Assembly: GCA_046726235.1 (NCBI GenBank)
Contig: JBKPAD010000001.1
Span: 124,001-188,000, forward strand
From: Nitricoxidireducens sp046726235
GTDB taxonomy: Bacteria; Pseudomonadota; Gammaproteobacteria; Burkholderiales; Rhodocyclaceae
DNA length: 64,000 bases
Direction: 5' to 3'
Shown: in pieces, positions 32,285 through 41,180 of the stretch
Position numbering within the stretch: position 1 is the stretch's first letter
Layout of the letters: each line of letters begins with the position of its first letter
Position numbers and translations under genes: made by a program
The notes under the pieces: model-generated
The model's input: only the letters and a program-made list of their open reading frames with translations
Databases searched by the model: none
What the model was told of the DNA's origin: nothing

Positions 32285-33841
32285 GTGCGCATCCTCCGCC
32301 TCGCCAAGATCGTCCGCATCGGCCTCCGCCACGGCCTCGACGAGCTGATCCTCGAGCACGAACCAACCGGCCGCCTGCGCTGGCTGGCGCCGCTCGGCAG
32401 CACGCTGTTCTTCTGGCGCGACATCTCGTCGCCGCGCGCCGTGCGCCTGCGCCTGGCTCTCGAGGCGCTGGGGCCGATCTTCGTCAAGTTCGGCCAGATG
32501 CTGTCGACGCGGCGCGACCTCCTGCCCGGCGACATCGCCGACGAGCTCGCCAAGCTGCAGGACCAGGTACCGCCGTTCGGAGCCGAACTCGCCGTCGCCG
32601 AACTCGAACGCGCCTACGGCAAGCCGGTCGGCGAGATCTTCGCCTCCTTGACGCGCGAGCCGGTCGCTTCAGCCTCGGTGGCGCAGGTGCATTTCGCCAC
32701 GCTGCACGTCAAGGACGGCGGCCACGAGGTCGCGGTGAAGATCCTGCGCCCGGGCATCGCGCCCATCATCGCCCACGATCTCGCCCTGCTCGACGCCTTC
32801 GCCGGCCTGCTCGAGATGCTGTGGTCGGACGGCAAGCGCCTCAAGCCACGCGAGGTGGTCGCCGAATTCGCCAAACACCTCGGCGACGAGCTCGACCTGA
32901 TGCGCGAGGCCGCCAACTGCTCGCAGCTGCGGCGCAACTTCAAGGGGTCTGCACTGCTCGGCGTGCCCGAGGTGTATTGGGACCTGTGCACCACCTCCGT
33001 GATGGTGATGGAGCGCATGCACGGCATCCCGATCAGCCAGGTCGACCGCCTGCGCGAGGCCGGCATCGACATGAAGGCGCTGTCGCGCGCCGGCGTCGAG
33101 ATCTTCTTCACCCAGGTGTTCAGCTACGCCTTCTTCCACGCCGACATGCACCCGGGCAACATCTTCGTGCAGCCCGAGCGCATGGCCGACGGCCGCATCC
33201 ACGGGCGCTACATCGCGCTCGACTTCGGCATCGTCGGCACGCTGACGGAGGTCGACCAGCGCTACCTGGCGATCAACTTCCTCGCCTTCTTCCAGCGCGA
33301 CTACAAGCGCGTCGCCGAGGCCCACATCGAATCCGGCTGGGCGCCGGCCGACACGCGCGTCGACGAGTTGGAAGGCGCGATCCGCGCCGTCTGCGAGCCG
33401 ATCTTCGACCGGCCGCTGAAGGAAATCTCCTTCGGCAAGGTGCTGCTGCGCCTGTTCCAGACTTCGCGCCGCTTCAACGTCGAGATCCAGCCGCAACTCG
33501 TGCTGCTGCAGAAGACGCTGCTCAACATCGAAGGCCTCGGGCGCATGCTCGACCCGGAACTCGACCTCTGGCAGACGGCCAAGCCCTTCCTCGAGCGCTG
33601 GATGTCGGACCAGGTCGGCTGGCGCGGCTTCCTCAAGAACGCGCGCCACGAGGCGCCGTTCTGGGCGCGCACGCTGCCGCAGCTGCCGCGCCTGGTGCAC
33701 CAGGCGCTGGCGCGCGACGGCGACGCGCGCCTCATCGCCGAACTCGCCGCCTTGCGCGAGGAGCAGGCGCGCCAGCGCCACTGGCTCGCGATCATGGCGA
33801 CCGCATTGATCGGCATGGTCGGGATCCTGCTGTTCGGCTGA
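32285..33841 (+). CDS. ubiB: Ubiquinone biosynthesis ABC1-type kinase-like protein
   Basis: A 518-residue UbiB protein starting at GTG 32285. The atypical kinase core shows FVKFGQMLSTRRDLLPGDIA (KxGQ motif), then PVASASVAQVHFATL (Ala-rich nucleotide loop), EVAVKILRPG, FFHADMHPGNIFVQP (catalytic region) and ALDFGIVGTL (metal-binding DFG). Two C-terminal membrane helices anchor it (HWLAIMATALIGMVGILLFG). It is required for aerobic and anaerobic ubiquinone synthesis, probably by delivering precursors. It is not next to ubiE/ubiJ here. Confidence 0.94.
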   Translation: MRILRLAKIVRIGLRHGLDELILEHEPTGRLRWLAPLGSTLFFWRDISSPRAVRLRLALEALGPIFVKFGQMLSTRRDLLPGDIADELAKLQDQVPPFGAELAVAELERAYGKPVGEIFASLTREPVASASVAQVHFATLHVKDGGHEVAVKILRPGIAPIIAHDLALLDAFAGLLEMLWSDGKRLKPREVVAEFAKHLGDELDLMREAANCSQLRRNFKGSALLGVPEVYWDLCTTSVMVMERMHGIPISQVDRLREAGIDMKALSRAGVEIFFTQVFSYAFFHADMHPGNIFVQPERMADGRIHGRYIALDFGIVGTLTEVDQRYLAINFLAFFQRDYKRVAEAHIESGWAPADTRVDELEGAIRAVCEPIFDRPLKEISFGKVLLRLFQTSRRFNVEIQPQLVLLQKTLLNIEGLGRMLDPELDLWQTAKPFLERWMSDQVGWRGFLKNARHEAPFWARTLPQLPRLVHQALARDGDARLIAELAALREEQARQRHWLAIMATALIGMVGILLFG

Positions 33842-33862
33842 GTCCGGCGCGGCGCGCGACCC

Positions 33863-33868
33863 TATAAT
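33863..33868 (+). promoter_or_regulatory. Probable -10 element for the symporter gene
   Basis: A perfect TATAAT 30 bases before the ATG at 33898. It is located in the loop of a small inverted repeat (CGCGCGA 33854-33860 with TCGCGCG 33868-33874 region). No clear -35 is seen. Confidence 0.4.
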
Positions 33869-33897
33869 CGCGCGATCTTTTCCCGACGGAATCGACC

Positions 33898-35400
33898 ATG
33901 CTGCTCTGGTTCGTCATTCTCTACCTGATGGTGTCGGTCGGCATCGGCCTGCTCGCGGCGACGCGCGTGCACAACGCCAAGGACTTCGCCGTCGCCGGCC
34001 GCAGCCTGCCGCTGCCGGTGGTCACGGCGACAGTGTTCGCGACCTGGTTCGGCGCCGAGGCGGTGTTCGGCGTCTCGGCGACCTTCGTCAAGGACGGCCT
34101 CGGCGGCGTCGTCGCCGACCCCTTCGGCTCGTCGATGTGCCTGATCTTCGCCGGCATCCTGTTCTCGCGCTACCTCTACAAGCTCAACATCCTCACGCTC
34201 GGCGACTTCTACCGCATGCGCTACAGCCGCAGCGTCGAGGTCATCACGACGATCTGCATCGTCGCCTCCTACCTCGGCTGGGTGGCGGCGCAGATCAAGG
34301 CGCTGGGCCTGATCTTCTACGTCGTCACCGACGGCGCGGTAAGCCAGGAGACCGGCATGATCCTCGGCGCCGCCATCGTGCTGACCTACACCACCTTCGG
34401 CGGCATGTTCTCGGTCGCCATCCTCGACTTCGTGCAGATGGCGGTCTCGATGGGCGGCCTGCTGTTCATCGCCTGGATCGTCAGCGGCAAGGTCGACGGC
34501 GGCAGCGCCAGCGTCATCAGTCACGCCTCCGCGGCCGGCAAGCTCGAGTTCTTCCCCGAGGCCGATCCGTGGAAGTGGATCACCTTCCTCGGCGCATGGG
34601 TGACCATGATGCTCGGCTCGATCCCGCAGCAGGACGTGTTCCAGCGCGTCACTTCGGCGAAGAGCGCGAAGATCGCGCTGGGCGGTTCTATCCTCGGCGC
34701 CTCGATCTACTTCTGCTTCACCTTCGTGCCGATGTTCATCGCCTACTCGGCGACGCTGATCGACCCCGCGATGTTCGGCGAGCTGCTCGAGAAGGACAGC
34801 CAGCTCGTGCTGCCGACGCTGGTGCTGCAGCACACGCCGCTGGTGGCGCAGGTGTTCTTCTTCGGCGCCGTGCTCTCGGCCATCATGAGCTGCTCGTCGG
34901 CGACGCTGTTGGCGCCGTCCGTGACTTTCGCCGAGAACGTGATCCGCGGCTTCTACCCGAACATGGGCGACCACCGCTTCCTCTGGGTGATGCGCGGCTG
35001 CGTCGTCGCCTTCGCTTGCCTGGTGCTGGTGTTCGCGCTCAATTCGGAGTCGTCGATCTTCAAGATGGTCGAGAACGCCTACAAGGTCACGCTCGCCGGC
35101 GCCTTCGTGCCGCTGCTCGCCGGCATCCTGTGGCGCCGTGCGACGACGCAGGGCGCCCTGGCCGCCACCTTCGGCGGCCTGCTGTCGTGGCTGATGATCG
35201 AGGTGCTGATCGGCGAAGAAAGCCTGGTGCCGCCGCAACTGATCGGCCTTGCCATCTCGGCGCTCGGCATGGTCGCCGGTTCGCTGCTGCCGCAGTGGAT
35301 CGGCCACCGCCAGCCGCAGCACGACATCCACGAGGCGCTCCACCACGCCGCCGCCGCCGAGACGCACCACGTCACCGAGCATCCGCATCACCATTCCTGA
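33898..35400 (+). CDS. Sodium:solute symporter family transporter with His-rich tail
   Basis: A 500-residue SSS-family permease with about 13 hydrophobic segments. Typical motifs: DFAVAGRSLPLPVVTATVFA, YTTFGGMFSVAILDFVQMAV and GSIPQQDVFQRVTSAK. The C-terminus, about 30 residues, is unusually histidine-rich (QPQHDIHEALHH, THHVTEHPHHHS), 11 His in 32 residues. The family carries organic acids, amino acids or vitamins with sodium; no DUF485-type partner is present. The substrate is unknown. Confidence 0.88.
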   Translation: MLLWFVILYLMVSVGIGLLAATRVHNAKDFAVAGRSLPLPVVTATVFATWFGAEAVFGVSATFVKDGLGGVVADPFGSSMCLIFAGILFSRYLYKLNILTLGDFYRMRYSRSVEVITTICIVASYLGWVAAQIKALGLIFYVVTDGAVSQETGMILGAAIVLTYTTFGGMFSVAILDFVQMAVSMGGLLFIAWIVSGKVDGGSASVISHASAAGKLEFFPEADPWKWITFLGAWVTMMLGSIPQQDVFQRVTSAKSAKIALGGSILGASIYFCFTFVPMFIAYSATLIDPAMFGELLEKDSQLVLPTLVLQHTPLVAQVFFFGAVLSAIMSCSSATLLAPSVTFAENVIRGFYPNMGDHRFLWVMRGCVVAFACLVLVFALNSESSIFKMVENAYKVTLAGAFVPLLAGILWRRATTQGALAATFGGLLSWLMIEVLIGEESLVPPQLIGLAISALGMVAGSLLPQWIGHRQPQHDIHEALHHAAAAETHHVTEHPHHHS

Positions 35401-35435
35401 GCGGATCCGTCAGCGTCGAATGGCGGCCGCCGGCG

Positions 35436-38400
35436 TCAGTCCGAGATGTTCTGCCGGCTCGCTGGCGGGCGCGGCGCGATGACGATGCGATCGCGGCCGG
35501 CGGCCTTGGCGGCGTAGAGCGCGTCGTCGGCGGCGCGCAGCAGCACGGCTTCGTGCGCCGTCTGCTCGGCCGTGCCGGCGATGCCGGCCGAGACGGTGAC
35601 GCTCGGCAGCACGTCTTCGCGATAGCGGATCTTCATGCTGCGGATCAGCTCGCAGATCTCGACCAGCCGCGCGTGCGCGTCCTCGACGTTCGAGTCGGGC
35701 ATGATCAGCAGCAGCTCCTCGCCGCCGTAGCGGCAACCGATGTCGCTCTTGCGCAGGTTGTCGCGCAGGATGCGGCCGATGCCGCGCAGCACGAGGTCGC
35801 CGGCCTCGTGGCCCATGTCGTCGTTGAAGCGCTTGAAGTGGTCGATGTCGATCATCGCCACCGTCAGTTCGCCGCCGCCGCGCTGCACGCGGTGCAGTTC
35901 GCGCGGCAGCGTTTCGTCGAGGTAGCGACGGTTGAACAGGCCGGTCAGCACGTCGTGCGTCGCCTGCTCCTGCAGCGCGACGCGCAGGCGCAGGTTCGAC
36001 AGCGAGAGCTTGATGGTCTCGCCGACCGAGTGGGCCAGGTCGCGCAGGTCGACCAGGGTGTCGTTCGTCGCGCCCGGCGGAAAGGCGAGGTGCAGCAGCC
36101 CGAGCGTATCGCCGCGCACGACCAGCGGCAGGCAGAGGTAGCCGTTCTCGGGCACCGCGCTGAAGTGCGCGCAGGCGAGGTCGCCGAGGTGGCGCGCCTC
36201 GTGGGCTTCGCCGCGGCGCAGCGCCCAGCAGTCGTCGACCTCGAACGCCGCCGGCACGCGCATCACGTCGCCCCAGGCGGCGACGCGGTCGAGCTCGCGT
36301 GCGCCTTCGAGCACCAGCGCCAGGCAGCCCGATTCGCCGCCGAAGACCTCAGCCAGCGACAGGCGGATGACGTCGAGCGCCTCGTGCTCGCTGCGGCTGC
36401 TCTGCAGCAGGTCGTTGAGGCGGTTGATCTGCAGCGTCTTGCGGTGGTGCGCCTCGAGCTTGCGCATCACCTGCGACATCTGCGTCAGCGTCTGCACCTG
36501 GGTTTCTTCCATGCGCCGGCGCTCGGTCAGGTCGCGGCCGAACACGGTGACGCCGAGCACGCGGCCGTTGTCGTCGATCGGGTAGAAGGCATATTCGATC
36601 CAGCGCGTGATGCCGTGCGCGGTGCGCTGCGTCTCGACGGTGAAGCTCTCGCCCTCGAGGCCGCGCCGGTAGTAGCCGAGCCACTCCTCGGCCTCGGCGC
36701 CTTCGAGCCCGGCCGGCGGCATGGTCTCGCCGGTGGCGACCGGGCGGCCGACCATCGCTTCCATGTCGGCGAGGAACAGGCTGTTGCCGATGACCAGGTG
36801 CCGCTCGGTGTCCACCGACCAGATCTGGCGATCCGTGTGCTCGAACAGCGCCGACAGGTTGGCCTCGCTGCGGCGCAGGATCTCGACCTCCTGCTTTTCC
36901 GAAATATCCTGCGCGGTGCCGACCGTCGTCTGCGGCTTGCCGTCCGGCGCGTACTGGGTGACGCCGTGCAGCTGCAGCAGCTTTGTCCGGCCTTCGCCGA
37001 CGAGCACGCGCAGCGTCATGTCGAAGTCGCGGTGCTCGGCGATGGCCTTGGCGAACAGCGTCTCGCGCAGGGCGCGGTCGTCAGGATGGACGATGGCGGT
37101 GACGCTTTCGGGCGTGACGCGGAAGTTGCGCGGGTCGAGCTCGAGGATCGCATAGGTCTCGTCCGACCAGGTCATTTCGCCGGTCGAGTGGTTGAGGCTC
37201 CAGCTGCCCATGCGAGCGAGGCGCTGCGCCTCCTTCAGCAGGCTTTCGCTGGCGCGCAACTCGACGTCGGCACGCTTGCGCTGGATCAGCTTCCACAGGT
37301 CGTTGGCGAGCAACTGCAGCAGGCGCACGTCGTTGTGGTCGTACGGCGCCGTCTTGTTCCCGACGCCGGTGATGATGCGCACCTTGGCGCTCTCGATGAC
37401 CGGCACGCTCATGTGCCGCTGCAGCGGCGCATGGCCCTCCGGCAGGCCACGCCGCGCCGGCAGGTTCGGGTAGTCGTTGTGCACCACCGGCTCGCGCAGT
37501 CGCGCGCAGTCGGCCCAGACGCCGGCCTGGTCGAGCGGATAGTGGCTGTCGTAGGCGGCCTTGCAGTAGTTCTCCATCGTCGCCTTCGACCAGGTGACGA
37601 GCTCCAGCGTCTTCTGGTCGTCGTTGACGAAATGGAAGTAGCCGATCTGGCTGTCGGTCAGGCGCACGGCCGTCTCGAGGCCGAGCTGGATCAGCTCGCG
37701 CTCGCCCAGCATGTCGAGGCGTTCGCTCATCGAAAGGATTTCGAGGATGCGGCGCTCCTCGCGCTCGGAGATGCGCGACAGGCGCTGGCGCTCGATGCGG
37801 CGCTCGGTGTTGCGCCGCTGCGTGACGCCGATGCCGAACAGCCCGACGAGCCAGATCAGGCCGTGCGTGCCGATGGTGCTGCGCAGGGCGTCCTGCTGCA
37901 TGGCGAGATAGGGCTGCATGGGCACGGCGATGCTGATGCCGCCGCGCAGGCCGCCGAGCGGGATGCCGCTGTCACGATGACAGCGCAGGCAGCCCTTCTC
38001 CATGTACACCGGGCGCATCTGCCGCAGCAGCCGCACGCCGTCGCGCTCGACGGTCTCGCTGATCGCCTTCTCGCCATGCGACAGTTGCTCGAGCGCCCGC
38101 CGCTCCCAGTCGTCCGGGGCATTGTTCGGATTCTTGAGCACCAGCGCCGTGAGGTGCCCCTGGATGCCATGCCGCTCCGAAAACGCCTCCATCATCTGGC
38201 GCGTCGCGTAGGCCGGGTTCACCAGCGTCAGCGCCTTGCCGTCGATGGTCTTCACGTCGCGCTCGGGAACGTCGAGATAGGGGTTGGGCGGCGTGTGGCT
38301 CGTCGGCGGCACGTAGACGCCGCCGTGCTCCGTGATCCAGCGCCGCACGGCGAGATCCTTGTCGATGTAGGCGGAGGCGACCAGGCGAGCGTGGGTCTCG

Positions 38401-38555
38401 GCGTCGTTCGTATGCTGGTAGCGGTTGATCGCGAAGGACGCGCCGATCAGCAGGGTCCACGCCAGGGCGACGACGGCGGCGGGGCGGCGGCCGTCGCCGC
38501 GTCTGGCCTCTGCCGGATCGGGCAGGCTGTCGATGCCGTGGATGATTTCCGTCAA
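35436..38555 (-). CDS. Haem-motif sensor diguanylate cyclase (DUF3365-GAF-PAS-PAS-GAF-GGDEF)
   Basis: About 1039 residues. The start is taken as TTG 38555, 8 bases after GGAG; other starts remain possible. The periplasmic DUF3365 sensor lies between two membrane helices (about 25-44 and 227-245) and contains the c-type haem motif CLRCH at 189-193. Cytoplasmic GAF, two PAS domains (WSDETYAILELDP; NGRVLGVTVFGRDLTERR) and a second GAF follow. The C-terminal GGDEF domain has an intact active site (RYGGEELLLIM) and an RxxD inhibitory site (RKSD) five residues before it. It should make cyclic di-GMP in response to redox or gas signals. Confidence 0.88.
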   Translation of the reverse strand: MTEIIHGIDSLPDPAEARRGDGRRPAAVVALAWTLLIGASFAINRYQHTNDAETHARLVASAYIDKDLAVRRWITEHGGVYVPPTSHTPPNPYLDVPERDVKTIDGKALTLVNPAYATRQMMEAFSERHGIQGHLTALVLKNPNNAPDDWERRALEQLSHGEKAISETVERDGVRLLRQMRPVYMEKGCLRCHRDSGIPLGGLRGGISIAVPMQPYLAMQQDALRSTIGTHGLIWLVGLFGIGVTQRRNTERRIERQRLSRISEREERRILEILSMSERLDMLGERELIQLGLETAVRLTDSQIGYFHFVNDDQKTLELVTWSKATMENYCKAAYDSHYPLDQAGVWADCARLREPVVHNDYPNLPARRGLPEGHAPLQRHMSVPVIESAKVRIITGVGNKTAPYDHNDVRLLQLLANDLWKLIQRKRADVELRASESLLKEAQRLARMGSWSLNHSTGEMTWSDETYAILELDPRNFRVTPESVTAIVHPDDRALRETLFAKAIAEHRDFDMTLRVLVGEGRTKLLQLHGVTQYAPDGKPQTTVGTAQDISEKQEVEILRRSEANLSALFEHTDRQIWSVDTERHLVIGNSLFLADMEAMVGRPVATGETMPPAGLEGAEAEEWLGYYRRGLEGESFTVETQRTAHGITRWIEYAFYPIDDNGRVLGVTVFGRDLTERRRMEETQVQTLTQMSQVMRKLEAHHRKTLQINRLNDLLQSSRSEHEALDVIRLSLAEVFGGESGCLALVLEGARELDRVAAWGDVMRVPAAFEVDDCWALRRGEAHEARHLGDLACAHFSAVPENGYLCLPLVVRGDTLGLLHLAFPPGATNDTLVDLRDLAHSVGETIKLSLSNLRLRVALQEQATHDVLTGLFNRRYLDETLPRELHRVQRGGGELTVAMIDIDHFKRFNDDMGHEAGDLVLRGIGRILRDNLRKSDIGCRYGGEELLLIMPDSNVEDAHARLVEICELIRSMKIRYREDVLPSVTVSAGIAGTAEQTAHEAVLLRAADDALYAAKAAGRDRIVIAPRPPASRQNISD

Positions 38556-38660
38556 GATCGTGACTCCGCAGGGGGCGCCGATTCTGGCGTCATTGCCCGC
38601 CGTTAATATAGCCCCGCGAAGCGGTATTGGGCGTCCCCGCCCCCGCGCCAAGGCCCGCCT

Positions 38661-38703
38661 TTGATACAAGTCAAGCTGCCGGTGTTACTCTTTCGCCTAT
38701 AGT
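38661..38703 (+). promoter_or_regulatory. FNR/Anr-type site and promoter of ubiUVT
   Basis: TTGATACAAGTCAA (38661-38674) matches the FNR/Anr consensus TTGAT-N4-ATCAA with one mismatch. A -10-like TATAGT lies at 38698-38703. A start point about 38709 would put the box centre near -41.5, the class II activation position. It lies 57 bases before the ubiU ATG. This fits oxygen-independent ubiquinone synthesis being switched on without oxygen. Confidence 0.75.
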
Positions 38704-38730
38704 GCGCCCTCCCCGAGAAGTGCCCGCCCC

Positions 38731-39741
38731 ATGATCCAGAATCCCATCGAACTCGTCTGCCCGGCCGGCGGACTGCCCGCGCTGAAGGCCGCCGTCGACA
38801 ACGGCGCCGACTGCGTCTACACCGGCTTCAAGGACGACACCAACGCCCGCAACTTCAACGGCCTCAACTTCGACGACAACGCGCTGCGCGAAGGCATCCG
38901 CTACGCGCACGACCGCAAGGTGAAGGCGTTCATCGCCCTCAACACCTATCCGCAGGCCGCCAACTGGCAGCGCTGGACGGCCGCCGTCGACAAGGCCGCC
39001 GACTTCGGCGTCGACGCCATCATCCTCGCCGACATCGGCCTGATGGATTACGCCCACCGCAAGCATCCGGATCTGCGGCTGCACCTGTCGGTGCAGGGCT
39101 CGGCGACCAGCTACGAGGCGATCAACTTCTACCGCGAGCGCTTCGACGTGCAGCGCGCCGTGCTGCCGCGCGTGCTGTCGCTGGCGCAGGTCGAGCAGGT
39201 GGTCAAGAACACGCCGGTCGAGATCGAGGTGTTCGGCTTCGGCGGCCTCTGCGTGATGGTCGAAGGCCGCTGCGCGCTCTCCGCCTACGCCACCGGTACC
39301 TCGCCGAACTGCAACGGCGCCTGCTCGCCGGGCAAGGCGGTGCGCTGGGAGCAGACGCCGCAGGGCATGGAGACACGCCTCAACGGCATCCTCATCGACC
39401 GCTTCGCCGACGGCGAGCGCGCCGGCTATCCGACGCTGTGCAAGGGCCGCTTTGAGGTCGACGACGAAACCTATTACGCCATCGAGGAGCCGACCAGCCT
39501 CAACACGCTCGAGCTGCTGCCCGAGCTGATGGCGATGGGCATCCGCGCCATCAAGATCGAAGGCCGCCAGCGCAGCCCGGCCTATGTCGCGCAAGTGACG
39601 AAGGTCTGGCGCGAGGCGATCGATTCCTGCAAGAAGGACGCCGCGCACTTCGCGCCCAAGGCCGCCTGGATGGCGGAACTCAACAAGGTCTCCGAAGGCC
39701 AGTCGCACACGCTGGGCGCCTACAACCGCCCCTGGAAGTAA
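38731..39741 (+). CDS. ubiU: Oxygen-independent ubiquinone hydroxylation protein UbiU (U32 family)
   Basis: A 336-residue U32-family protein. It opens IELVCPAGGLPALKAAVDNG. The four iron-sulfur ligand cysteines fall in FGGLCVMVEGRCALSAYATG, NCNGACSPG and YPTLCKG, in the spacing found in UbiU. With UbiV it performs the three ring hydroxylations of ubiquinone anaerobically, using prephenate as oxygen donor. The ATG follows an FNR-like box. Confidence 0.93.
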   Translation: MIQNPIELVCPAGGLPALKAAVDNGADCVYTGFKDDTNARNFNGLNFDDNALREGIRYAHDRKVKAFIALNTYPQAANWQRWTAAVDKAADFGVDAIILADIGLMDYAHRKHPDLRLHLSVQGSATSYEAINFYRERFDVQRAVLPRVLSLAQVEQVVKNTPVEIEVFGFGGLCVMVEGRCALSAYATGTSPNCNGACSPGKAVRWEQTPQGMETRLNGILIDRFADGERAGYPTLCKGRFEVDDETYYAIEEPTSLNTLELLPELMAMGIRAIKIEGRQRSPAYVAQVTKVWREAIDSCKKDAAHFAPKAAWMAELNKVSEGQSHTLGAYNRPWK

Positions 39742-39746
39742 ACGCC

Positions 39747-40643
39747 ATGAAGCTCTCCCTCGGGCCCAACCTCTTCTATTGGCCCAAGCAGGCCACGCTC
39801 GATTTCTACGACGATGTCGCGAAGCTCCCGGTCGACATCGTCTATCTCGGCGAGACCGTCTGCTCGCGCCGCCATGAACTGCGCGCCGAAGACTGGCTCG
39901 ACGTCGCCGAGCGCCTCGCCGCGGCCGGCAAGGAAGTCGTGCTCGCCTCGCAGTCGCTGATCGAATCGGAGTCGGACCTCAAGGCGCTGCGCCGCCTCGT
40001 CGACAACGGCAGCTTCCGCATCGAAGCCAACGAGATGGGCGCCGTGCGCCTGCTGGCCGAGAAGAAGATTCCCTTCGTCGCCGGCATGTCGCTCAACGTC
40101 TTCAACGGTCACACGCTGAAGCTGCTCGCCGACATGGGCGCGATGCGCTGGGTGATGCCGCCGGAATCGAGCCGCGAAACCCTCGTCGGCATGATCGAAG
40201 ACAAGCCCGCCGGCCTCGAGACGGAGGTGTTCGCCCACGGCCGCCTGCCGCTGGCCTGGTCGGCGCGCTGCTTCACGGCGCGGCGCTTCAACCTGCAGAA
40301 AGACACCTGCGAGTTCAAGTGCATCGATTTCCCCGACGGCATGATGCTGAAGACGCGCGAGGACCAGCAGTTCCTCGTCATCAACGGCATCCAGACCATG
40401 TCGGCCAAGACCTATAATCTGCTGCGCGAGCTGCCGCAACTCGGCGCCGCGGGCGTCGACGTGGTGCGCGTCAGCCCGCAGGCCGAAGGCACGGCGGCCG
40501 TGATCGACCTGTTCCGCAAGGCCATCGCCGGCGAGCTTTCCGGCGTTGCTGCCGCCGATGCCGCCGCCGCGGCGACGCCGGTCGGCCTCTGCAACGGCTT
40601 CTGGCACGGCCAGCCGGGACTCGAACTCGTGGAGAACGCGTAA
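39747..40643 (+). CDS. ubiV: Oxygen-independent ubiquinone hydroxylation protein UbiV (U32 family)
   Basis: A 298-residue U32 protein, partner of UbiU. It begins LSLGPNLFYWPKQATLDFYD. The [4Fe-4S] cysteine cluster is SARCFTARRFNLQKDTCEFK with the next Cys immediately after, plus the earlier Cys in GETVCSRRHELR. UbiU and UbiV form a heterodimer. The gene is 5 bases after ubiU and its stop overlaps the ubiT start (TAATG). Confidence 0.93.
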   Translation: MKLSLGPNLFYWPKQATLDFYDDVAKLPVDIVYLGETVCSRRHELRAEDWLDVAERLAAAGKEVVLASQSLIESESDLKALRRLVDNGSFRIEANEMGAVRLLAEKKIPFVAGMSLNVFNGHTLKLLADMGAMRWVMPPESSRETLVGMIEDKPAGLETEVFAHGRLPLAWSARCFTARRFNLQKDTCEFKCIDFPDGMMLKTREDQQFLVINGIQTMSAKTYNLLRELPQLGAAGVDVVRVSPQAEGTAAVIDLFRKAIAGELSGVAAADAAAAATPVGLCNGFWHGQPGLELVENA

Positions 40644-41164
40644 TGGTTTTCAAGCTGCCCATCAAATTGCCGGCCAAGCTGCCCGACTTCACGCTGCCGG
40701 CCCCGGTTGCGCGCATCGGCGGCAAGCTGCCGCAACTGCCGCCGACGCTGGCCTTCGTCACCGCGCTCAACATGGCGCTCGGCCGCATGATCCCGCGCGA
40801 GCCGCTCGAGCCGCTGGCCGGCAAGCGCTTCGCCATCCGCGTGCTCGACGCCGGCCTGCACCTGCGCTTCGCCTATTCGGCGCGCGGTTTCCGCCCGATC
40901 TTCGACGGCGACAAGCCCGACCTGACGATCTCCGCCAAGAGCCGCGACTTCATCTCGCTGCTGACGCGCGAGGAAGACCCCGACACCCTGTTCTTCAGCC
41001 GCCGCCTGCTGATGGAGGGTGACACCGACCTCGGCCTGCTGGTCAAGAACACGCTCGACGGCGTCGAACTGCCGAACCTCGATCCCGCGGCCTGGCTCGC
41101 CAAGGCGGCGCCCGCCGAATTCCTGCGCCGCCTGCGCAAGCCGCACGCCGCCTCGCACGGCTGA
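40643..41164 (+). CDS. ubiT: Ubiquinone biosynthesis accessory factor UbiT (SCP2 domain)
   Basis: A 173-residue protein with an SCP2/UbiJ-like lipid-binding domain: LAGKRFAIRVLDAGLHLRFA, then GDKPDLTISAKSRDFISLL and GDTDLGLLVKNTLDGVE. UbiT binds the hydrophobic ubiquinone intermediates under anaerobiosis and replaces UbiJ. It overlaps ubiV by one base. Confidence 0.92.
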   Translation: MVFKLPIKLPAKLPDFTLPAPVARIGGKLPQLPPTLAFVTALNMALGRMIPREPLEPLAGKRFAIRVLDAGLHLRFAYSARGFRPIFDGDKPDLTISAKSRDFISLLTREEDPDTLFFSRRLLMEGDTDLGLLVKNTLDGVELPNLDPAAWLAKAAPAEFLRRLRKPHAASHG

Positions 41165-41180
41165 CGACGGACGCCGACGC

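Noticed and set aside
33854..33874. Inverted repeat around the symporter -10 as an operator or ubiB terminator.
   Set aside because: Seven base pairs of alternating CG in very GC-rich DNA are weak evidence, and the T-run is only four bases after a gap.
34137..38606. A 1489-codon plus-strand open frame across the symporter and the diguanylate cyclase.
   Set aside because: It is a GC-rich shadow of the two real genes. Its translation is Arg/Ala/Asp-rich with no domain, while the genes in the other frames have complete families.
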